DNA of 64,000 nt from Cystobacter fuscus DSM 2262. Lineage in GTDB: Bacteria > Myxococcota > Myxococcia > Myxococcales > Myxococcaceae. Of this stretch, positions 16,492 to 24,254 are shown in pieces. The position numbers were made by a program, and so were the translations under genes. Under the pieces are notes generated by a model, which was not told where the DNA came from, made no database searches, and was given only the letters and a program-made list of their open reading frames with translations. The DNA lies in assembly GCF_000335475.2 (NCBI RefSeq), contig NZ_ANAH02000028.1:1-64000 (forward strand), read 5' to 3'. Numbering within the stretch: position 1 is the stretch's first letter; each line of letters starts with the position of its first letter.

Positions 16492-17432
16492 TGCGGCGTT
16501 CCCTTCTCCTCCTGGCCCTCGTGCTCGCCCCGGGTTGCTCCCGGGATGGCGCCACCGATCACCTGCAGCGCGCCCGCGACTCCATCTACGAGAAGCGTCC
16601 CGACGAGGCGCTCGTGGAGTACCGCAAGGCGCTGGACGCGCTGCGGCTGGATGACTCCCCGCAGGCGCCGGTGCTCAAGGCGCGCGCGCTCAAGGGCGCC
16701 GCGGACGTGTACTGGCTGGAGCTGCGCAAGGTGAAGGAGGCGGTGAGCGTCTACAAGGAGCTCATCACCCAGTGCCCCGAGTCCCCCGAGGCCCAGGAGT
16801 CCCGGGTGGTGCTCGCCGAGCTGCTGCGGGTGCACTTCCGCGACCCCCGCGGCGCGATTGATCAGCTCACCGCCGCGCTCGCGCGCAATCCGCCCCAGGG
16901 CGCCGAGCTGCACTACCAGGTGGCCAAGCTGTACTTCGAGCTGCAGGACTACAGCCAGTGCGTGCTGGAGTCGCGCAAGCTCGTCGAGCGCTTCGCCACC
17001 AGCGCCTTCGTGGACGACGCGCTCTTCCTGCAGGCCCAGGCGCTGCACATGCGGTCGGTCCAGGGCACTCCGAGCACCGCCGACGTGCAGCGCTTCCGGC
17101 AGGAAGCCTCGCTCGCCTACGCGGCCCTGCTCACGCGCTTTGGCGACTCGGAGCTGGCCCCGCACGCCATGTTCGAGGCGGGCAAGCTCAAGGCCGAGGC
17201 GGGCGAGAACGAGAAGGCCATCGAGATGTGGGTGCAGGCGCTCAAGAGCCACCCGGACCCGGCCATGGTGCAGGACGCCATCGCCCGGGCGCGCCGCCGC
17301 CTCGCCGCGACGACGCCGGAGAACATCGGCTCGCGCGTGTCGGCCTTCGCCAAGGTGCCCGCGCGGCCCGCGCGCACCTCGGTGGAGGCGGTGGGGGGCT
17401 CGGCCGCGGAAGCCGCGAGGGATCACGACTGA
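16491..17432 (+). CDS. TPR lipoprotein (BamD/YbgF-like architecture)
   Basis: 313 residues. Lipobox LAPGC (Cys16). The mature part is built of TPR-like helices (DHLQRARDSIYEKRPDEALVEYRKAL, VYKELITQCPESPEAQES, LYFELQDYSQCVLESRKLVERFATSAFVDD are read here as helical pairs). This resembles outer-membrane lipoproteins that hold protein complexes, but no BamD-specific motif was found. The start is GTG 16491, overlapping the previous stop by 1 nt; the in-frame upstream ATGs lie inside the previous gene. The C-terminal ~40 residues are low-complexity. Confidence 0.75.
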   Translation: MRRSLLLLALVLAPGCSRDGATDHLQRARDSIYEKRPDEALVEYRKALDALRLDDSPQAPVLKARALKGAADVYWLELRKVKEAVSVYKELITQCPESPEAQESRVVLAELLRVHFRDPRGAIDQLTAALARNPPQGAELHYQVAKLYFELQDYSQCVLESRKLVERFATSAFVDDALFLQAQALHMRSVQGTPSTADVQRFRQEASLAYAALLTRFGDSELAPHAMFEAGKLKAEAGENEKAIEMWVQALKSHPDPAMVQDAIARARRRLAATTPENIGSRVSAFAKVPARPARTSVEAVGGSAAEAARDHD

Positions 17433-17433
17433 G

Positions 17434-18363
17434 CTAGCCGGCGACGCCCTCCAGCACGGCCTCGAAGAGGGGCGCGGCCCGGGTCGGGTCATCCGCGTCC
17501 GACACGAGCAGCAGGTGGATGCGGCCCGACTCCACGCGCGCGTCCACGCCCTCCAGCTTCACCTTCGCGTCCACGCCGTCGAGGAACACGGGGGTGCCAT
17601 CCGGCGCGAGCACGCCCACCGCCGAGCCCGTCACCGCGCCATCCGCGTACGCGTCGCGCGTGTCCTCGGCCGCGGCGGTGAAGACGACGCGCCCGTCTGG
17701 CAGGGGGGAGGCGTCCGTGAAGGACAGGCGCACCGGACCCGCGCGGCCCAGCTCCCACCGGCGCACGGCGCGCACCACGTCCGGCAGGGCCGGTCGTCCC
17801 GCCTCCAGCGCGCGCAGCACCCGGTCCAGGTCCAGGTCCACCACCGCGTCCGTGCCCGCGTCCCCATTGCCCCGGTTGAGCAGGCGCAGGCGCGCGCCCG
17901 TCACCGCGGCCCCCTCGAGGTTGAGCGGCCCCAGCTCCCGCTCGAGCTGCGCGTAGAGGGGCTGGAAGTCCACCTCGCGCACCGGGCCTTCCGGGCTCCC
18001 GTTCGCCCCGAGCGGCACCAGCGCGCCCCGCACGCGCCCCGGCGTGCTCCCCGAGGGCACCGCCAGCAGCGCGCCCCAGGGCGCTCCCGTCAGCGCTCCC
18101 AGCAGGCAGAGCGCCTCGAAGTCCGGCTTGCGCGCCTTGCGCTCGCGGTGCTCGAGCGGCAGCTCCCCCGGCAGCAGGCGCACGAGCGCTCCCGGCTCCT
18201 CTCCCTGGAGGGGGAAGGAGGCCAGGGCCAGCGAGTCATCCGCGATGACGTGGAGCCAGCCTCCCACGCGCACGAGGCCACTCGCGGCGGAGACATGCGC
18301 CGCGGCTCCGGGGCTCTCGGGCGCGCGCAGGGTGAGGGTCCGTCGGGGGTGGAGGTGGATCAT
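17434..18363 (-). CDS. DUF6929-like hypothetical protein
   Basis: 309 residues, convergent with the TPR lipoprotein and separated from it by a single base. Beta-rich: AASGLVRVGGWLHVIADDSLALASF, then repeated short strands and aspartate-rich turns (VDLDLDRVLRALE, TDAVVDLDLD). It looks like a beta-propeller of about five blades. No signal peptide; the start chosen is ATG 18363, as codons upstream are low-complexity. I recall a similar family as DUF6929 but am not sure. Function unknown. Confidence 0.55.
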   Translation of the reverse strand: MIHLHPRRTLTLRAPESPGAAAHVSAASGLVRVGGWLHVIADDSLALASFPLQGEEPGALVRLLPGELPLEHRERKARKPDFEALCLLGALTGAPWGALLAVPSGSTPGRVRGALVPLGANGSPEGPVREVDFQPLYAQLERELGPLNLEGAAVTGARLRLLNRGNGDAGTDAVVDLDLDRVLRALEAGRPALPDVVRAVRRWELGRAGPVRLSFTDASPLPDGRVVFTAAAEDTRDAYADGAVTGSAVGVLAPDGTPVFLDGVDAKVKLEGVDARVESGRIHLLLVSDADDPTRAAPLFEAVLEGVAG

Positions 18364-18406
18364 GCCCAGAGGGCTTACTCCAACCCCCTTCGCCCGTCCC
18401 CTGGGA

Positions 18407-18454
18407 GAGAGCCGGGGTGGGGGACTTCCCCCGGATACCCCCACCCCAGCTCTC
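18407..18454. repeat. REP-like palindrome (17-bp stem hairpin)
   Basis: Left arm GAGAGCCGGGGTGGGGG (18407-18423) and right arm CCCCCACCCCAGCTCTC (18438-18454) pair with one mismatch around a 14-nt loop. It lies between two divergently oriented genes, so it is not a terminator of either. The layout (GAGAG plus G-run with a C-rich mirror) resembles small palindromic intergenic repeats seen in many Gram-negatives. No second copy is visible in this window. Confidence 0.6.
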
Positions 18455-18607
18455 GTTCAGCGCTCCGGCCCGGGCCTCCTGGTGCGATCCGCGGAGGTCC
18501 GGTGCTCTCGCTCGACCGCGGCGTCCGCGTGGACGCGGGGAGCGGGAGAGCCGCCGGTGCTGCCCATTCCGGTGCCCCGCGCGCGGGCGGAGTTCAATCC
18601 CGGTACC

Positions 18608-18676
18608 TTGGAATTTTTCTTTCTACTTATAATCAAGACCACGAGTGTAAGCAGAGATAATCTGTAAACGATTACA
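18608..18676 (+). promoter_or_regulatory. AT-rich promoter region of hemL with inverted repeat
   Basis: The gap 18364-18747 (384 nt) has no gene. It holds the REP-like palindrome and, at 18608-18676, a striking AT-rich patch in otherwise GC-rich DNA. TATAAT at 18628-18633 is a strong -10 match with TTGGAA at 18608-18613 upstream, although the 14-nt spacing is short. Downstream, TGTAA-N4-TTACA (18663-18676) is a 5-bp inverted repeat that could be an operator. hemL begins at 18748. Confidence 0.4.
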
Positions 18677-18747
18677 CGTTGAGAATCAAGCGATCCACCT
18701 GGAGTGAAGAGAGCCGACGGGATGGGGGCGCGTGGTATGGAGCGCTC

Positions 18748-20043
18748 ATGAACCACTCGCAGAGCAAGGCCCTCTTCTCGCGTGCGCAGGAGCTCATTCC
18801 GGGAGGGGTGAACTCACCGGTGCGCGCCTTTCGTGGCGTTGGTGGCGAGCCCGTCTTCTTCAAGGAGGGCGCGGGCGCGTGGCTGACGGACGTGGACGGC
18901 AACCGGTACGTGGACCTGGTGGGGAGCTGGGGTCCGCTCATCCTCGGCCACGCGTGGCCGCCGGTGGTCGCGGCCGTCACCGAGGCGGCGCGCCGGGGCA
19001 CGACGTTCGGGGCGCCCACGGACGCGGAGGTGCAGTTCGCCGAGCTCATCTGCGCCACGGTGCCGAGCGTGGAGAAGGTGCGGCTGGTGTCCAGCGGCAC
19101 GGAGGCCACGGTGGCGGCCATCCGGCTGGCGCGGGGCTTCACGGGCCGCGATCACATCCTCAAGTTCGAGGGCTGCTTCCACGGCGCGGGCGACCCCTTC
19201 CTGGTGAAGGCGGGCAGCGGCGTGGAGACGCTGGGACTGCCGGACTCGCCGGGGGTGCCCGCGGCGGTGGCGGGGCTCACGCTGACGGTGCCCTTCAATG
19301 ACCTGGGGGCGGTGGAGCGGCTGTTCACCGAGCGCGCCAAGGACATCGCCTGCGCCATCATCGAGCCGGTGGTGGGCAACATGGGCGTGCTCATCCCCGA
19401 GGAGGGCTACCTCCAGGGGCTCCAGGCGCTGTGCCGGGCGCACGGGGTGCTCTTCGTGCTGGACGAGGTGATGACGGGCTTCCGGCTCGCGCGCGGTGGC
19501 GCCCAGGAGGTGTACGGGCTGCGGCCGGACCTGAGCACCTTCGGCAAGGTGGTGGGCGGCGGCATGCCGCTGGCGGCCTACGGCGGGCGGCGCGACGTCA
19601 TGGCGAAGGTGGCGCCCGAGGGGCCGGTGTACCAGTCGGGCACGTTGTCGGGGAACCCCGTGGCGGTGGCCGCCGGCCTGGCGACGCTCCAGGCCCTGCG
19701 CTCACCGGGCGTGTACGAGCGCCTGGACGCGATTGGCCGGGAGCTGGAGGCGGGTCTGCGCGCGGAGGCGGAGGAGGCGCGCGTGCCCGTCACCATCAAC
19801 CGCGTGGGCAGCATGATCACCGTCTTCTTCACCGAGGGGCCGGTGTTCGACTACGCGAGCGCGAAGAAGAGCGACACGGCGCGCTACGGCCGCTTCTTCC
19901 ACCTCATGTTGGAGGAGGGCGTGTACCTGCCGCCCAGCCAGTTCGAGTCGGCCTTCCTGTCGCTGTCCATCAACGAGCCCGAGGTGGCGCACATCCTCCG
20001 GGCGTCTCGCCGGGCGTTCCGCGCGCTTGGACAAGGTTCCTGA
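18748..20043 (+). CDS. hemL: Glutamate-1-semialdehyde 2,1-aminomutase
   Basis: 431 residues, the length of GSAM. Catalyses the PLP-dependent conversion of glutamate-1-semialdehyde to 5-aminolevulinate, the entry of the C5 route to heme. Class III aminotransferase features: SRAQELIPGGVNSPVRAF, VSSGTEATVAAIRLARG, FLLDEVMTGFR-type metal-free carboxylate region (LFVLDEVMTGFRLA), and the PLP lysine in STFGKVVGGGMPLAAYGGR. The start ATG 18748 follows GGAG; an upstream in-frame extension has no RBS. The 3' end overlaps the next kinase gene by 17 nt, so the kinase is translated from within hemL. Cytoplasmic. Confidence 0.95.
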   Translation: MNHSQSKALFSRAQELIPGGVNSPVRAFRGVGGEPVFFKEGAGAWLTDVDGNRYVDLVGSWGPLILGHAWPPVVAAVTEAARRGTTFGAPTDAEVQFAELICATVPSVEKVRLVSSGTEATVAAIRLARGFTGRDHILKFEGCFHGAGDPFLVKAGSGVETLGLPDSPGVPAAVAGLTLTVPFNDLGAVERLFTERAKDIACAIIEPVVGNMGVLIPEEGYLQGLQALCRAHGVLFVLDEVMTGFRLARGGAQEVYGLRPDLSTFGKVVGGGMPLAAYGGRRDVMAKVAPEGPVYQSGTLSGNPVAVAAGLATLQALRSPGVYERLDAIGRELEAGLRAEAEEARVPVTINRVGSMITVFFTEGPVFDYASAKKSDTARYGRFFHLMLEEGVYLPPSQFESAFLSLSINEPEVAHILRASRRAFRALGQGS

Positions 20044-21403
20044 GCCACAGGCCCCAGGGCCCGTCTCCTTCGGCCCCTATACCCTGGTGCGGCGCATCGG
20101 GTACGGGGGCATGGGAGAGGTGTTCCTCGCTCGCGAGGAGGCGTTGGGCCGCGCCTGCGTGGTGAAGAAGGTGCTGCCGGGGCTCGCCGGCAACGCGCAG
20201 TTCCTCGCCCGCTTCCGCGACGAGGCGCGCGTGGTGCGGCGGCTGAGCCACCCCAACATCGCCCGCGTGTGGGACATGGGCGAGGTGGCCGGCGAGCTCT
20301 ACCTCGCCATGGAGTACGTGGCCGGCAAGACGCTCAACCGGCTCGCCTGGCGCCTGCGCAAACAGGGCCGGGTGCTGCCCGTGGGGCTCGCCCTGCTCGT
20401 GGCCGAGCGCATGTGCCAGGGCCTCGCCCACGCGCACGACGTGACGGACGAGCAGGGCCACCCGCTGCACCTGGTGCACCGGGACCTGTCACCGGCCAAC
20501 GTGTGCATCTCCTACGCGGGCGAGGTGAAGATCATCGACTTCGGCGCGGCGCAGTCCACGCTCAAGGAGGCCCAGACGGCGCCCAGCGTGGTGATGGGCA
20601 GCCTCGCGTACATGGCGCCGGAGCACGCGCGCAAGCAGCGCGTGGACCGGCGCGCGGACGTGTACGCCACGGGGGTGGTGCTCTGGGAATTGCTCTCCTG
20701 GCAGCCCCTGGCCCAGCAGGGCGACGTCGTCGAGCGCTGGCGCCGCGCGGCCTACCCCGAGTGGCCTCCTCCCAGCCAGCACCGCGAGGGCCTGTCCTCG
20801 CGCGTGGACACGGTGGTGATGAAGGCGCTGGCCACCGAGCCCGACGCGCGCTTCCAGGACGCCACGGCGTTCGCCCGCGCGCTGCGCTCGGTGCGCGAGG
20901 AGCTGTCGCCCGGCCTGGGCGACTCGGACCTGGCGCGGCTCATGAGCGATGCCTTCGCGCGCGAGAAGCGGGTGGAGGATGGCGTGCTCGGCGAGCTGCT
21001 CCGGGGCCGCTCCTCCCTGCGCCGCCCCCTCACCGAGAAGGAACTGCCCGCCTTCGCGCCTCCCACCGCGCTCGCCTTCGAGCACCGCGCGCTCGATGCG
21101 CCCGCGGACTTCCTGCCCTCCTCGGCGGTGACCCTGGTGGAGGAGCGGCCCGGGCCGTCCCTCGCCCGATCGCCCACCTCGCGCGAGGTGCGCGTGGCCT
21201 TCGACGTGGACCTCACCACGCACGAGTCCGCGGTGGGGCGGCGCGACGAGGGCTCCGGACTGGTCCGCGCCGTCGTGGAGGACGACGAGGACGAGGTGCT
21301 TGCCGCCGCCCCGGCAGCTGCGTTCTGGACAGGGTGGCGCGCGGGCGCGCTGTTCCTCGCCGCGCTCGTGCTGGGTTTCCTCCTGGTGTGGCTGCTGGCC
21401 TGA
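20027..21403 (+). CDS. Membrane-anchored Ser/Thr protein kinase
   Basis: 458 residues. Kinase domain ~17-290 with glycine loop IGYGGMGEVF, Lys47/48 (CVVKKVL), HRDLSPANV (catalytic Asp153; Ser replaces the Lys of HRDLKPxN, common in this kinase branch), and DFG 171-173. A juxtamembrane region (~300-430) is Pro- and acid-rich, and one C-terminal transmembrane helix sits at about 435-457 (GALFLAALVLGFLLVWLLA) with almost no residues after it. So there is no sensor outside the cytoplasm. The TTG start at 20027 lies inside hemL, overlapping by 17 nt. This is the only start that keeps the N-terminus before the glycine loop. Confidence 0.85.
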   Translation: MDKVPEPQAPGPVSFGPYTLVRRIGYGGMGEVFLAREEALGRACVVKKVLPGLAGNAQFLARFRDEARVVRRLSHPNIARVWDMGEVAGELYLAMEYVAGKTLNRLAWRLRKQGRVLPVGLALLVAERMCQGLAHAHDVTDEQGHPLHLVHRDLSPANVCISYAGEVKIIDFGAAQSTLKEAQTAPSVVMGSLAYMAPEHARKQRVDRRADVYATGVVLWELLSWQPLAQQGDVVERWRRAAYPEWPPPSQHREGLSSRVDTVVMKALATEPDARFQDATAFARALRSVREELSPGLGDSDLARLMSDAFAREKRVEDGVLGELLRGRSSLRRPLTEKELPAFAPPTALAFEHRALDAPADFLPSSAVTLVEERPGPSLARSPTSREVRVAFDVDLTTHESAVGRRDEGSGLVRAVVEDDEDEVLAAAPAAAFWTGWRAGALFLAALVLGFLLVWLLA

Positions 21404-21581
21404 TAACCCCGCCGCCGCGTGTGTGTCGCTCCACCAGAAAGAAGGAAGGGGGGAAATGGCCTGCCTGCTCCCAGGGGTTATCGGACACTGAACAGTCGTC
21501 TCCGAGCCGGCTGTCGCCCGGTCCGCGGGCCAAGTCCCGGTGTGGCCCCTGTGGTACAGGCTGCCCCTCAGGAGGAGTTTG

Positions 21582-22445
21582 TTGACTACCCGTATCCACG
21601 AGATCCTCAAGAACCACTCGTCCGAGCTGTTGACGGAATGGTTTGCCAATCTGTCCAACAGCGGTGTTCGTCGCGATGCCCTGATGAAGGAAGGCGAGCT
21701 GCGTGAGCAGTGCGCGGAGTTCCTCCGCCTGCTCACCCAGCTGAGCCAGCATGGCAACCTCACCGACTTCAATTCCTCGGTGTTCACGCCCATCCGCGAG
21801 CTGCTCGAGCGGCTGTCGCGCTCGCGCAGCCTCCAGGGCTTCTCCCCCGCGGAAACGGCCACCTTCATCTTCAGCTTCAAGCAGCCGCTGTTCGACTGGC
21901 TGCGCCGCGCGTCCGTCAGCCAGCCGCATCAGGTGGCCGAGGACATGTGGAGCGCCACTCAGCTGCTGGACAAGCTCGGCCTGTTCACCACCGAGGTGCA
22001 CCAGCGCACGCGCGAGGAAGTCATCATGCGCCAGCAGCAGGAGATGCTGGAGCTGTCCACGCCCGTGGTGCAGCTGTGGGATCGCATCGTGGCCCTGCCG
22101 CTCATCGGCACGCTGGACAGCGGGCGCACCCAGACGGTGATGGAGACGCTGCTGCAGCGCATCGTCGAGACGGGCGCGGAGATCGCCATCGTCGACATCA
22201 CCGGCGTGCCCACCGTGGACACGCTCACCGCGCAGCACCTCATCAAGACCGTCACCGCCACGCGCCTCATGGGCGCCGAGTGCGTCATCAGCGGCATCCG
22301 TCCGCAGATCGCCCAGACCATCGTCCACCTGGGTGTGGACCTGTCTGGCGTGGTGACCAAGTCGAGCCTCGCGGGAGCCTTCCGCTGGGCCCTGCGGCGC
22401 CTCAACCAGAACGCCCCCGGCTCCCAGGCCCCGGGCAAGGTCTAG
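21582..22445 (+). CDS. RsbR-like stressosome scaffold (RsbRD-N plus STAS)
   Basis: 287 residues. N-terminal ~150 residues are an RsbRD_N helical sensor module (RIHEILKNHSSELLTEW...), and residues ~160-275 are a STAS domain. The two Thr that RsbT phosphorylates in Bacillus RsbR are present as Thr214 (VDTLTAQHL) and Thr246 (IAQTIV). So it is a core stressosome protein rather than a lone STAS protein. TTG start at 21582, 6 nt after AGGAGG; a second TTG one codon before is too close. First gene of a six-gene set: rsbR-, rsbS-, rsbT-like, phosphatase, two hybrid kinases. It is a stress-sensing scaffold in the cytoplasm. Confidence 0.88.
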   Translation: MTTRIHEILKNHSSELLTEWFANLSNSGVRRDALMKEGELREQCAEFLRLLTQLSQHGNLTDFNSSVFTPIRELLERLSRSRSLQGFSPAETATFIFSFKQPLFDWLRRASVSQPHQVAEDMWSATQLLDKLGLFTTEVHQRTREEVIMRQQQEMLELSTPVVQLWDRIVALPLIGTLDSGRTQTVMETLLQRIVETGAEIAIVDITGVPTVDTLTAQHLIKTVTATRLMGAECVISGIRPQIAQTIVHLGVDLSGVVTKSSLAGAFRWALRRLNQNAPGSQAPGKV

Positions 22446-22460
22446 CGGGGGCCCCAGCTC

Positions 22461-22862
22461 ATGGAGCGTATTTCCATCCTCCGCATGGGGCAGGTGCTGA
22501 TCGTCACCATCCAGATGGACATGCACGATCAGGTCGCCGTCAACCTCCAGGACGACCTGACGTCGAAGATCGTCGAGACGGGCGCTCGCGGCGTGCTCAT
22601 CGACATCTCCTCGCTCGAGGTGGTGGACTCCTTCATCGGCCGCATCCTGGGCAACATCGCGACCATGTCGCGGGTGCTGGACGCCCAGACGGTCGTGGTG
22701 GGCATGCAGCCCGCGGTGGCCATCACCCTGGTGGAACTGGGCATGTCCCTGCCCGGCATCCGCACCGCCCTCAATATCGAGAAGGGGATGGCGCTCCTGC
22801 GGGCCTCCCTGGAGGAGGACGAGGCTCGAATCGAGGTCTCGGATGATTATCTTGAGGAATGA
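22461..22862 (+). CDS. RsbS-like STAS protein
   Basis: 133 residues, single STAS domain. The RsbT-target serine of Bacillus RsbS (Ser59 in IDSF) is kept as Ser57 in EVVDSFIGRIL, and GMQPAVAITLVELG matches the family's C-terminal strand-helix. Together with the RsbR-like protein it should form the stressosome core and hold the RsbT-like kinase until stress. The ATG follows 15 nt after the previous stop. The acidic tail EDEARIEVSDDYLEE is extra. It overlaps the rsbT-like gene by 20 nt. Confidence 0.9.
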   Translation: MERISILRMGQVLIVTIQMDMHDQVAVNLQDDLTSKIVETGARGVLIDISSLEVVDSFIGRILGNIATMSRVLDAQTVVVGMQPAVAITLVELGMSLPGIRTALNIEKGMALLRASLEEDEARIEVSDDYLEE

Positions 22863-23247
22863 GAGCATGCCCATCCGCTCCTCCCAGGACCTGGTGCTCG
22901 TGCGCCAGGCGGTCCGTACCTGGTCGGCTGAACTGAAGTTCAGCCTCGTGGAGCAGACGAAGATGGTGACGGCTGCCAGCGAGCTGGCGCGCAACACCCT
23001 GGATTACGGGGGGGGAGGCAACGTCACCCTGCAACAGGTCCAGGATGGAATCCGGCGCGGTCTGCGGTTGTCTTTCGAAGACCAAGGGCCAGGGATTCCC
23101 GATATCGAACTGGCGCTGCGTGATGGCTACACGTCGGGAGGCGGAATGGGACTCGGGTTGGGTGGCTCCAAGCGGCTGGTGAACGACTTCGAGATCGTCA
23201 GCAAGGTAGGGGAGGGCACACGGGTCACGGTGACGAGATGGAAGTGA
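22843..23247 (+). CDS. RsbT-like serine kinase (GHKL fold)
   Basis: 134 residues. GHKL ATPase motifs: N box SELARNTLDY (Glu and Asn), G1 DQGPGIPD and G2 GGMGLGLGGSKRL, with IRSSQDLVLVRQAVR at the N-terminus as in RsbT. In Bacillus RsbT phosphorylates RsbS and RsbR and, once freed, activates the phosphatase RsbU. No rsbU-like gene is visible here, so the output may differ. ATG 22843 (overlap 20 nt with rsbS) has a GAGG 6 nt upstream; ATG 22867 is an alternative start. Confidence 0.88.
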   Translation: MIILRNESMPIRSSQDLVLVRQAVRTWSAELKFSLVEQTKMVTAASELARNTLDYGGGGNVTLQQVQDGIRRGLRLSFEDQGPGIPDIELALRDGYTSGGGMGLGLGGSKRLVNDFEIVSKVGEGTRVTVTRWK

Positions 23248-24254
23248 GCACCACGGCGCTTCCCGTCACGGAGAGCAGCCAGGCGGGACACGCCCGCCGG
23301 ACCGCCGCCGCGCTCGCTTCCAAGCTGGGCTTCAACGAGGAGGCCCAGGGCAAGGTGGCGCTCGTGGCGAGTGAGGCGGCCAAGAACCTCGTCGCCCATG
23401 CGCGCGAGGGACAGCTCCTCTTGCGCGCCCTGCATGCCGGCTCCCACGTGGGCGTGGAACTGCTCGCGCTCGACAAGGGGCCCGGCATGGCGGACGTGGA
23501 CCGCTGCATGCGCGATGGCTACACGACCGCTGGCACGGGCGGCTCGGGACTGGGCGCCATCCGGCGCATGTCCACCGTCTTCGACATCTACTCCCAGCCA
23601 GGCGCGGGCACGGCGCTGCTCGCCCAGCTGTGGCTGAGCAAGCCGCCGCGCTCCGAGGTGGAAGTGGGCGCGGTGTGCGTGCCCATGGCGGGCGAGGAGG
23701 TATGCGGGGATGCCTGGAGCCTGGACACCAAGGACGGCCGCTCCGTGCTCCTCGTCGCGGATGGTCTCGGCCATGGGCCCGAGGCGGCCCGTGCCTCGCG
23801 CGCGGCCGTGGTGTCCTTCCTCGAGCAGGGCACCCCGGACGTGACCGCGTTGCTCAAGGGCGCCCATGGGGAGCTGCGCAGCACCCGGGGCGCGGCGGTG
23901 GCGCTGACCTCCCTGCGTCCCGGGGACGCGCGGCTCGACTTCGCCGGGGTGGGCAACATCGCCGCCTCCGTGCTCTCCCCCCAGGGAGGCATGCAGCGCA
24001 TGGTGTCCATGAATGGAACGTTGGGCCACCAGATGCACCGCGTGCAGTCGTTCTCCTATACGTGGAGCCCGGACTCGGTCCTGGTGATGTGCTCGGACGG
24101 TCTGCTCACCCAGTGGCGGGTGGATGGCTCCCCCGGGCTGCTCCACCGGCATCCCTCCCTGGTGGCGGGCGTGCTCTACCGGGATTTCTCCCGGGGACGG
24201 GACGACGTGACGGTGCTGGTGGCTCGAGAAGCCCCGCGGAGCAACCTCCCTTGA
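23238..24254 (+). CDS. HATPase fused to PP2C/SpoIIE-type phosphatase (RsbX-like)
   Basis: 338 residues. Residues ~1-130 are a GHKL module (SEAAKNLVAHA as N box, DKGPGMAD, GTGGSGLGAIRRM), kept well enough to bind ATP. Residues ~145-335 are a PP2C phosphatase: GDAWSLDT, LLVADGLGHGPEAA (metal-binding DGxG), RPGDARLDFAGVGN, VMCSDGLL and RDDVTVLV. Bacillus RsbX, which resets the stressosome, is phosphatase only; here it is fused to a kinase-like module. It overlaps the rsbT-like gene by 10 nt and the next gene by 4 nt (TTGA), so the block is tightly coupled. Probable role: dephosphorylating RsbS/RsbR to reset signalling. Confidence 0.82.
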   Translation: MEVSTTALPVTESSQAGHARRTAAALASKLGFNEEAQGKVALVASEAAKNLVAHAREGQLLLRALHAGSHVGVELLALDKGPGMADVDRCMRDGYTTAGTGGSGLGAIRRMSTVFDIYSQPGAGTALLAQLWLSKPPRSEVEVGAVCVPMAGEEVCGDAWSLDTKDGRSVLLVADGLGHGPEAARASRAAVVSFLEQGTPDVTALLKGAHGELRSTRGAAVALTSLRPGDARLDFAGVGNIAASVLSPQGGMQRMVSMNGTLGHQMHRVQSFSYTWSPDSVLVMCSDGLLTQWRVDGSPGLLHRHPSLVAGVLYRDFSRGRDDVTVLVAREAPRSNLP

